In this document: one piece after another, positions 32,801 through 39,509 of the stretch | Position numbering within the stretch: the stretch's first letter is position 1 | How the letters are laid out: each line of letters opens with the position of its first letter | Source of the DNA: Egicoccus sp. AB-alg2 | Lineage (GTDB): Bacteria; Actinomycetota; Nitriliruptoria; Nitriliruptorales; Nitriliruptoraceae | DNA: 48,606 bases | Assembly: GCF_041821065.1 (NCBI RefSeq) | Contig: NZ_JBGUAX010000016.1 | Span: 1-48,606 of the forward strand | Direction: 5' to 3' | Program-made: the position numbers and the translations under genes | Notes under the pieces: generated by a model | Database searches by the model: none | Told to the model about the DNA's origin: nothing | The model's input: the letters and a program-made list of their open reading frames with translations, nothing else

Positions 32801-34792
32801 TCAGCGGGGTAGCCGCAGGATGCCTTCGGGGTCTGCCGCGTAGACGTGCCCGTCGAGCCCGGAGCCGAGCCGGTAGACCTTCTCGGTCCCGGCAATCGAC
32901 TGCCACGTGCCGTCGCGGTAGGCGACCACGCCACCGTCGAGCACCGCCCAGGGGCTCCCGTCGGTCGCGACCGTAAGGTCGCGGACGGAGCGGGTGGCAG
33001 GCAGCCCGGTACCGAGCGTGTGGTGGGCCCAGCCGGTCTCCGGGTCGTAGCGGTGGATGCCGTCCTCGGTGCGGGCCCAGACACGCCCTTGCTGGTCGAC
33101 CTGCAGGTCGCGGCACTCAGTGGGCAGGTCGTCGTGGTCGCCGACGCGGTGGTTGTACCCACCGATCGGATGCCGGTTGAGGCCGTCCCAAGCGACCCAC
33201 ACCACCTCGCCGTCCACGGCGAGCGGCTCGTTGCCGTCCTCAGCCGCGAACACCTGCGTGTCGACCCAACCCGACGCCTCGAGCCGAAACACGCGTCCGT
33301 CGCGCGGCGCGAGCAGCCGTGCGTGCTCATCGACCGTGACACGGAGGATGGCCAGCGGCATCGGACCGCCGGATGGCAGTTCGCGCACCGATAGCCCTGC
33401 GGCGAGCGTGAAGGTCCACAGGCGGCCCGCATCAGGCCGCCACTCCCCGGGCTGGTCCACCCGGGTGTAGACCACCACCGTGCCGGCCACTGTGGACCCG
33501 GCCCAGAGGACGCCTCCTTCGGTGCGGTGCAGGTGCCAGCGGTCACCGTGATGGACCGCGATCCCGGTCGGCGTCACGGCCACGAGCGTGCCGTCGCGCA
33601 TCGCGGTGAGATGCCACACGAACGCCGGCGGCAGCCCATCAGCGAGGATCTGCGGGCCGGTCGATCCCGGGCCGAAGCGGGTGACGCCGCGGTCGTGCGC
33701 GACCCACAGGGACCCGTCGTCGCTCACCGCTGATGCGCGGATCTTGGTCGTTTCACCGGGAACGGGATCGATCGGGTGGTCGCGCTCGCCGTCGTTGAGC
33801 GGCACGACGGATCGGCGCGTGACGAGCCGCAGCCGGTCTCCGCCGGCGTGCAGCGCGACCCAGGGCCGATTCAGGTCTCCCTGCGGTAAGTGGCGCCGCG
33901 TCGCGTGCCAGCCGTCTGAACGCTTGATCGCGAGCCGACCGCTTGCGGTGAGGCACCAGATGCCGTCGAAGCTGTCGATGACGGCATCGACCTCCTCGCC
34001 AGCGAGCAGGTCCGTGGTGTGGAAGTGGAGGAAAGCGCCACCTGCCTCTGTCGTCGCGAACCCGCCTTGGATACCGATCCGCAGGCTTCCGTTGACGGAC
34101 ACCGCGATCGCAGACGAGGGCAGATCACTGATCCGTGGCAGGCCGCGCCAGGTGAGCTTGTGCCATCGGTCGCCGTCCCAGTGGCTCGCGTGAAGGTCGC
34201 ACCCCTCATCGTGCCACCGGCCGGCCGAATCGGTCAGCGACCAGAGCTGTCCAGCCGCATTGGTTACACCTCCCGCCCTGGCCACCTCGATGGGAACGCT
34301 GACAACACCGGCCTGCGCCTGCGGCTGCGCCGGCCGCTGAAACTCCGGGATGCCGGCGACCGCGCCGACGGAGGCGTCGCGAGGCGTCGGGTACAGCCGG
34401 TAGTCCATGAAGCTCACGAACGTGCGGTCCTCGCCGACGAGTTCCCAGCCACCGTCGATGAACCTGAAGTAGCCGTTCGCGTCGCCCCACAGGACGCCGT
34501 CAGCCGCGACCGCCACGTCGAAGAGCGGCCGGTCGCTACCGAGCTCGGGCGTGTGGCGGTGCCAGCGACCGTGCTGCAGCTGATACAGGCGCGAGAGCGC
34601 TATCGCCCAGACCTCGCCGTCGGGCCCAGCGGCAAGAGCGGTTGCAGCTGCGTAGGGGAAGCCGGCCATCGGCACTCGGCCCGGGCCTGTGGTGATGGGG
34701 GCGGCGGCGAGCCGCTCCAGCCCATGGCGGGCGAGGTCCTCCCAGACGGTGGGCAAGGACAGCGAGCGAGGGACCGGCAGCTCGCCGGTCAC
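32801..34792 (-). CDS. Beta-propeller protein
   Basis: 663 residues; ATG overlaps the end of the upstream J-domain gene by 4 bases. Repeating units of the type DGEVWAIALSRLYQLQHGRW, DGVLWGDANGYFRFIDGGWE, DGSLWVAHDRGVTRFGPG and QGRVWARTEDGIHRYDPETGW recur along the whole length at roughly 40-60 residue spacing, as in sensor-type seven-bladed or larger propellers (Reg_prop-like). No signal peptide, no enzymatic motif. Likely a protein-binding scaffold acting with its operon partner. Confidence 0.75.
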   Translation of the reverse strand: MTGELPVPRSLSLPTVWEDLARHGLERLAAAPITTGPGRVPMAGFPYAAATALAAGPDGEVWAIALSRLYQLQHGRWHRHTPELGSDRPLFDVAVAADGVLWGDANGYFRFIDGGWELVGEDRTFVSFMDYRLYPTPRDASVGAVAGIPEFQRPAQPQAQAGVVSVPIEVARAGGVTNAAGQLWSLTDSAGRWHDEGCDLHASHWDGDRWHKLTWRGLPRISDLPSSAIAVSVNGSLRIGIQGGFATTEAGGAFLHFHTTDLLAGEEVDAVIDSFDGIWCLTASGRLAIKRSDGWHATRRHLPQGDLNRPWVALHAGGDRLRLVTRRSVVPLNDGERDHPIDPVPGETTKIRASAVSDDGSLWVAHDRGVTRFGPGSTGPQILADGLPPAFVWHLTAMRDGTLVAVTPTGIAVHHGDRWHLHRTEGGVLWAGSTVAGTVVVYTRVDQPGEWRPDAGRLWTFTLAAGLSVRELPSGGPMPLAILRVTVDEHARLLAPRDGRVFRLEASGWVDTQVFAAEDGNEPLAVDGEVVWVAWDGLNRHPIGGYNHRVGDHDDLPTECRDLQVDQQGRVWARTEDGIHRYDPETGWAHHTLGTGLPATRSVRDLTVATDGSPWAVLDGGVVAYRDGTWQSIAGTEKVYRLGSGLDGHVYAADPEGILRLPR

Positions 34793-36483
34793 AGGGTTGC
34801 CATCAACAGTAGCTCGTCCTGCAGTTCGTCTCGCTCGCGGGTCAGCTCCTCAGCGAGGTCGGCGAGCACATCGCGACCTGCAGCTTCAGCGGTCTCGACC
34901 TCGACCATCAGGGCCCACATCGCCCGGGCGCGGATCTCGTCGTGCTCTTGATCGAGTTGCACCAGCCGCCGCTCGAGCCGCGCGATCTCCGCGCACAGCT
35001 GCCCTCGGTCGCTGGTGGTCGCCGCGGGTGCTGCTGCTCCGGCTCGCCAGTCCGCGACGACGCGGGCCAGCAGGTCCTCGTCGCGGGCGGCGTACGCCCC
35101 GTTGAGGCGTGCCATGTGCTCGGTCCGGCGGGCCCGGTCGTCCTCGTCTTGCGCGAGATCGGGATGCATTGCCCGGGCAGCCTGGCGGTACGCCCGCTTG
35201 AGGTCTTCGCTCGCGGGCGGTGGCGACCCGCCTTCTGAGGTCTGCCGGCAGGCGTCCTGGTGCTGTCGGGCCTGCTCACGCGCGGCGCGGGCCTGTTGCT
35301 GGAGCAGTTCGTCGTGGGGCGCGTTCGCGGCCCGCGCCTCCACGAGCCGTGCCCGCAGGTCCGCGACGGCGGACAGCAATCCGCCGACGCGGGCGAGGTA
35401 GCGCCGAGCGAAGGTTTCGAGCCGGCTGACGTCCTCCGCCAGCTGCCGTTCTCGCTCCACCACCTGCTCAGTGAGAAGGTCATGTCGTGCCTGAGCTGCA
35501 GCCAGCTGCTCGGCTGCGACGGAGACGACCTGCGAGCCGGCAGACGCGGAAGGGCCGCTGTCGAGAACAGGATGGTCGGGATCGAGCCGACCGATCGCGC
35601 GCCGGCAGGCATCCGCCAGATCATCGCGGCCAGCTCGACGTGCGAGGTCGAGCCGGCAGGTTAAGGCGGCCACCCTGACCGAAGCAGCGGTCTCGCCAGC
35701 CGCGAGAACTTGCCGCAGCCGCTCGTCGGCGGCGTGCAACTCTCCGGTCGCCGTCGCAGCGACCGCGAGGTAGACATCCAGGAGCCTGCCGGTGTCGCCT
35801 TCCAGCCGCGGCAACCCGTCGAGTTCCTCCAACAGTTGTGCGAATCGACCGAGTTCGCACAACAGCTCAGCGACCGACAGGGCGGCCGCGTCGGTGGGAT
35901 GCAGCTGCTCAGCGACCTCGAGGGCGCGCTCGAGCCTGCCGCCGGCCTGCAACGTCTCCACGAGCATGTGCATGGCCGCATCCGTGCCAGCTGGCAGGTC
36001 CACCTCCACACCAGGGGCGACCGTGACGGTCACCGAGCGCTCTTGAGAAGACCAGCGGGTCTCGACCAGCGGCCGGAGCAGACGTTCGGCGCTCATGAGG
36101 TCATCGTTCGCCAAGGCGTCGAGCGCCACGTGAAGAGCTGTGACGCGGTCTTCGTTCTCCCGCTCCTCATGTGCTGACACCACCCCGCCTGCAGCAGCAC
36201 GTCGATGCTCGGCTGCCGGCCGCGCCGCTCGCGCCGCACCGTCGCCCGTGGCCGCTGCGGCAGAGGCGCTCGCCTCCCCACGCCCGTCGGCTGGCCGCCA
36301 GCGGAAGTCCTCGCGCCAATACATCCCGGTGCCGGGCAGCCCGACCGAACGGGTCCCTCGACCTGAAGAATGGAACGAGACGCCGGCACCGCGCGGGCCA
36401 AGCCGCACACCGACCCCCCGGTGGGTGACGTTCAATCGAACACCGGGCAACATCTTCATCGATCGCCGGAACCGGAACCCCAT
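34789..36483 (-). CDS. DUF4236 / helical repeat / J-domain protein
   Basis: 564 residues from ATG 36483, where DUF4236 begins; the frame upstream to 36690 is low complexity. Domain order: DUF4236 (GFRFRRSMKMLPGVRLNVT through SVGLPGTGMYW), a basic linker, helical repeats from about 120 to 300 with TPR character, a coiled coil, then a J domain with an intact HPD (SEDLKRAYRQAARAMHPD), and a final coiled coil. J domains stimulate DnaK/Hsp70. With the overlapping propeller gene it forms a two-gene operon. Function unknown; a chaperone-linked sensor is one reading. Confidence 0.75.
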   Translation of the reverse strand: MGFRFRRSMKMLPGVRLNVTHRGVGVRLGPRGAGVSFHSSGRGTRSVGLPGTGMYWREDFRWRPADGRGEASASAAAATGDGAARAARPAAEHRRAAAGGVVSAHEERENEDRVTALHVALDALANDDLMSAERLLRPLVETRWSSQERSVTVTVAPGVEVDLPAGTDAAMHMLVETLQAGGRLERALEVAEQLHPTDAAALSVAELLCELGRFAQLLEELDGLPRLEGDTGRLLDVYLAVAATATGELHAADERLRQVLAAGETAASVRVAALTCRLDLARRAGRDDLADACRRAIGRLDPDHPVLDSGPSASAGSQVVSVAAEQLAAAQARHDLLTEQVVERERQLAEDVSRLETFARRYLARVGGLLSAVADLRARLVEARAANAPHDELLQQQARAAREQARQHQDACRQTSEGGSPPPASEDLKRAYRQAARAMHPDLAQDEDDRARRTEHMARLNGAYAARDEDLLARVVADWRAGAAAPAATTSDRGQLCAEIARLERRLVQLDQEHDEIRARAMWALMVEVETAEAAGRDVLADLAEELTRERDELQDELLLMATL

Positions 36484-36495
36484 AGCCCGCCCTCG

Positions 36496-36525
36496 TACGC
36501 CAGCCGTAGCTACGCCAGCCGTAGC
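36496..36525. repeat. Perfect 15-bp tandem duplication
   Basis: TACGCCAGCCGTAGC occurs twice head to tail just upstream of the DUF4236 gene start (36483). It may be a duplicated regulatory site or a simple slip event. Confidence 0.6.
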
Positions 36526-36656
36526 ATGCCGTGCACCGCACCCGGCCGCGCCCTCCCCTGACTGCACGCCGCGCCGGATCGCTGGTCCGCCGCGGGCGAG
36601 TGTCACCCCCCTTCGATGAGAGTGGTTCTCGATCCCGGCGCAAACCGCCGGTATCG

Positions 36657-36705
36657 CTATGTGCGGCTCGGTGTCGACGTCGACGCGCACGAAGTCACGG
36701 CGATG
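36657..36705 (+). repeat. Boundary repeat 11 (near-consensus)
   Basis: Left arm CTATGTGCGG (36657-36666), right arm CGCGCACGA, tail AGTCACGGCGATG. Arms and tail closely match repeat 5, 12 kb away, while the centre differs. Confidence 0.8.
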
Positions 36706-36780
36706 GCGCCGGACGCCGGAGCGCCCCTGGGGTCAACGACTTGGCGGCCTGCCCCAAGCACTGCGATGCGCGGCAATCTC

Positions 36781-37344
36781 CTACTGGCGCCGCGGCCGAG
36801 CCGGCAGCGGATTGCGCCAGCGCCGACGTTCGCCCTCGCCCTCCTCGCTCCACGTCACGGTAACCGTGCGGTCCCGGGTTGCCATCGAGGGGGCGGCAAT
36901 GAAGCTCAATGCCTCACCGGAGCCCACCTCGGCGGTATCGCCCTCGAAGCCGACTAGAGGCAACGTCTCGTCTGTGGCAACATCAACGGATCGCGCGGCG
37001 AGGTCCCCTTCGTTGGTCAATCGATATCGGTCCCCTTGCTCGTGCTGAAGCCCCCACTTCACCCGCGCCGGCGGCGCCACGAGACCGCCGCCGACGCCCT
37101 TGGTGGCGATCTTCTCCAGGGCATCCACGATGCGACTGGAGTGCTCTTCAGCCACTTCGGCAGCCGCTTCAGAGCGGGCAGCCGTCGCTTCAGCCACAGT
37201 TTGGTCTTGCTCCATACGTTCCCGAGCCAAGGTGCGGTCCTGCTCCAGTCCCTCGCGGGTCAGCCGGTTGGACCTCATGTTCAGCACGAAGGTCACAACC
37301 ACACCGATGAGCGCGACGATTGTCGCGATCGCTTCCCAGTCCAC
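36781..37344 (-). CDS. Single-pass membrane protein with coiled coil, unknown
   Basis: 187 residues from GTG 37344, chosen because GGAGG lies six bases upstream; longer ATG starts (37377, 37614) lack this. N-terminal membrane helix VDWEAIATIVALIGVVVTFV, then a charged coiled coil (LTREGLEQDRTLARERMEQD and following, to about 85), then a small beta-rich domain (VKWGLQHEQGDRYRLTNEGD ... DRTVTVTWSEEG) that could be an Ig-like or beta-sandwich fold. No family recognised. Confidence 0.6.
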   Translation of the reverse strand: MDWEAIATIVALIGVVVTFVLNMRSNRLTREGLEQDRTLARERMEQDQTVAEATAARSEAAAEVAEEHSSRIVDALEKIATKGVGGGLVAPPARVKWGLQHEQGDRYRLTNEGDLAARSVDVATDETLPLVGFEGDTAEVGSGEALSFIAAPSMATRDRTVTVTWSEEGEGERRRWRNPLPARPRRQ

Positions 37345-37419
37345 GGTCGACCTCCTCAGAGGGAAGCCTACGGCCATCGGGTGACAAGACATTGGAGCTC
37401 TGGCGACCCAGGGGCAGGA

Positions 37420-37467
37420 TTGTGTGCGGGTCGGCCAGCTGGACCGCCGCCCATCATCACGGTAGTG
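37420..37467 (+). repeat. Boundary repeat 12
   Basis: Left arm TTGTGTGCGGG (37420-37430), right arm CCGCCCATC, tail ATCACGGTAGTG. The TGA stop of the minus-strand gene (37457-37459) lies in the same conserved position as in repeat 8. Confidence 0.8.
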
Positions 37468-38014
37468 AGTACCCAGAGCCTCGCGGAGCCGAGAGCGCTT
37501 CGAGTGTCGCCTGGCCGAGTTCATGGCGACAGGCATCTCGCATCCGCTCGATGGCGAACCCGATGCGTCTTGCACGGTCATCAGGCAAGCCCGCTGTCCC
37601 CTGTGCCCGCCCATGTCGCGTCACCGAAGAGAGCTCCTGCTCAATGGTGGCAAGGGTCTCCTCGGCTGCCGCCACGACGTCGCTGGTCCCGAGCAGCCGG
37701 ATCTCGGCCTGTGATTTCGTCAGGGAGGCCCACGCACCGTGAAGTCGGGGGATGTGCCGAGTGAGCCACATCCCAACGAGGGGCTCCCAGGGGCGGAGCC
37801 GCGAACCGGACGCCAAGAGGTTGGCGTGGTTGCCTATCAGCGCGGAGAGTTCGGTTGCCGTCGCCAGGAATTCAACGTACGCAGGGAACCGACGATCGGC
37901 GTGCCACTGCGCCTTTGCTCCACGCTGGTCTCGATGATGCAGTGCCCATTGCGCCGCCGTAGTGATGATCGCCACGGCTACTGCGCCCAGCAGGGCGATC
38001 ACTGGATCCTGCAA
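37457..38014 (-). CDS. Membrane-anchored helical protein, unknown
   Basis: 185 residues, ATG 38014. One N-terminal membrane helix (VIALLGAVAVAIITTAAQWAL) and a helical cytoplasmic domain with the frequent actinobacterial pattern RRFPAYVEFLATATEL, then SDVVAAAEETLATIEQEL. No catalytic motif. Its stop codon is inside repeat 12. Confidence 0.65.
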   Translation of the reverse strand: MQDPVIALLGAVAVAIITTAAQWALHHRDQRGAKAQWHADRRFPAYVEFLATATELSALIGNHANLLASGSRLRPWEPLVGMWLTRHIPRLHGAWASLTKSQAEIRLLGTSDVVAAAEETLATIEQELSSVTRHGRAQGTAGLPDDRARRIGFAIERMRDACRHELGQATLEALSAPRGSGYSLP

Positions 38015-38092
38015 CGGTTCTCCTCAGATCGGCGAAGGGCGTGGATCACGAGCTCCGCCAGTCTGCCAAGCCACTGCGACATGCAGTCGGCG

Positions 38093-38142
38093 CTTTGCGC
38101 GGTGTTGCTAACCGAGCCATCAGCCCATCGTCACGGATGTGA
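38093..38142 (+). repeat. Boundary repeat 13, rightmost copy found
   Basis: Left arm CTTTGCGCGG (38093-38102), right arm CAGCCCATC, tail GTCACGGATGTG. No further copy is seen to the right, so the cassette-like region appears to end here. Confidence 0.65.
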
Positions 38143-38260
38143 TGACACTCGGTCCGTCGGGTCGGGCCTCGCATGCAACGCCGTCAACAGCGTCGCTCAG
38201 CGAGGGATTGGCATCGGTGCCGGCCGGGTGTATGCCCTGGTGGATGTATGGGAGGGCGGT

Positions 38261-38557
38261 GTGACCGGTGACCCGCTGTTCGAGGTGTCTGCTGACCGAT
38301 ACCGGGAGGAGTTCCTGGTGGCGCTGGAGGCCGCACGCGCGTTGCACGACCCGGCAACCGAGTGGGAACTGTTCCGCGACACCTTGTGGGACCACCTGTC
38401 GCGGGTGTTCGGTGTCGAGATCCAGGAGGGCTGGCCCGAGGGGCTGCCCGACCACGAGCACGTACCAGTCGGTGATGCGCGTGCCGTGGCGGGGTGGCTT
38501 CGACAGCGTGACGAGGACTTTCAGCGTTCGGCGGCGATCCCCCGGGGTTGCATCTGA
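38261..38557 (+). CDS. Small acidic hypothetical protein
   Basis: 98 residues from GTG 38261 (GGAGGG upstream); GTG 38228 is also possible. FEVSADRYREEFLVALEAAR through LWDHLSRVFGVEIQEGW reads as a compact helical protein with natural codon use. It ends by overlapping the convergent gene at 38521 by 37 bases. No family recognised. Confidence 0.45.
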   Translation: MTGDPLFEVSADRYREEFLVALEAARALHDPATEWELFRDTLWDHLSRVFGVEIQEGWPEGLPDHEHVPVGDARAVAGWLRQRDEDFQRSAAIPRGCI

Positions 38558-39492
38558 CGTCGTTGCCGAGGGCGTGGATCGGGCTCACGCGCCGTGCCGT
38601 TGCGGTTGGTCCCGAGAGCGCGGGCGGCGGCTCGGAGGGTTCGGGCGAGCTCGTCGCGGTCGTGCTGGTGGTCGGGATCGTCGGGGGCGGAGCCGAGGAC
38701 GCTGCGGGGGTCGGTGACGTTCCAGCGTCGGCGGTAGGCGTGGATCTCCTCGATCACCCCATCGCGCAGGCCGCGGCGCCACTCGTGGTCGGGGCTGGGG
38801 CCGAGGAGTGCGTCGAGCTGCCGGTCGTCGAGTTCGGTGGGATGCCGATCACGTCGCAGGTCGACGTCCGCGAGGGTGTCGCGCAGCTCACGTGTGTGGC
38901 GCAGGGTCGCGAGTTCGGTGTCGAGCTCGCTTCGGAGCCGCTTCCAGGCCTTCTGCTGCGTGCGCAGCTCGCGGGTCTGGTCGCGGTCGGCTCCGGCTGC
39001 GCGGAGCTCTCGGACCCGGGTCGTGGTAGCGCGGTGGGCGGCGTCGACGAGCCGGCGCTCCTCCTCGATCACCCGCACCCGGGTGTCCAGGTCCTTGGTT
39101 TCCGGCGGGGTATTGGGGGTGTCGCGAGCGACGGTGGGTCGGGTGAGCCGTTCGAACTGGTCGATGCGCCAGCGGCCAGCATGGTTGCGGGCGAAGTGCA
39201 GGACCAGCGCGCCCCAGTGCTCGCCGGTCTCACGGGTGGGGATGGCCGCGGTGATCTGACCGGGAAGGTGCCGATCGAGGTGGATGCGCCCGACATCGGT
39301 GGGCCGGACCGGCTCACGGGCGCGGGCAGCAGGATGCTGAGGGCGGCTGCGGTGGCGGCGGTACTCAGCCGGGGTGAGGAACTTCTCGAGCTGCTCAGGA
39401 GGCCGCAGGCCACGTTCGACCTCGAGATAGACGCGGGTGATGCGGTAGACGTCGGCGCGGACCTGCCGATCGGTCGGTTCGAAGGACGGCAC
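38521..39492 (-). CDS. Rv3235/DUF6459-like N terminus with helical tail, mobilisation module
   Basis: 323 residues. The N-terminal about 120 residues (ADVYRITRVYLEVERGLRPP, then LEKFLTPAEYRRH, GRWRIDQFERL) resemble the small Rv3235-type domain; the remainder is a highly charged helical region (coiled coil) of unknown role. It follows the relaxase gene by 17 bases on the same strand, so it is probably co-transcribed with it. Confidence 0.55.
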   Translation of the reverse strand: MPSFEPTDRQVRADVYRITRVYLEVERGLRPPEQLEKFLTPAEYRRHRSRPQHPAARAREPVRPTDVGRIHLDRHLPGQITAAIPTRETGEHWGALVLHFARNHAGRWRIDQFERLTRPTVARDTPNTPPETKDLDTRVRVIEEERRLVDAAHRATTTRVRELRAAGADRDQTRELRTQQKAWKRLRSELDTELATLRHTRELRDTLADVDLRRDRHPTELDDRQLDALLGPSPDHEWRRGLRDGVIEEIHAYRRRWNVTDPRSVLGSAPDDPDHQHDRDELARTLRAAARALGTNRNGTAREPDPRPRQRRQMQPRGIAAER

Positions 39493-39509
39493 GGTTCACG
39501 ACCTCCCGC

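Noticed and set aside
18791-38142. CRISPR array
   Set aside because: The repeats are divergent, separated by whole genes of 0.5 kb or more, and have no short regular spacers or cas genes.
18791-38142. Canonical integron attC sites
   Set aside because: The RYYYAAC / GTTRRRY boxes and a class integron integrase are not visible; the tail is asymmetric, so only an integron-like reading is offered.
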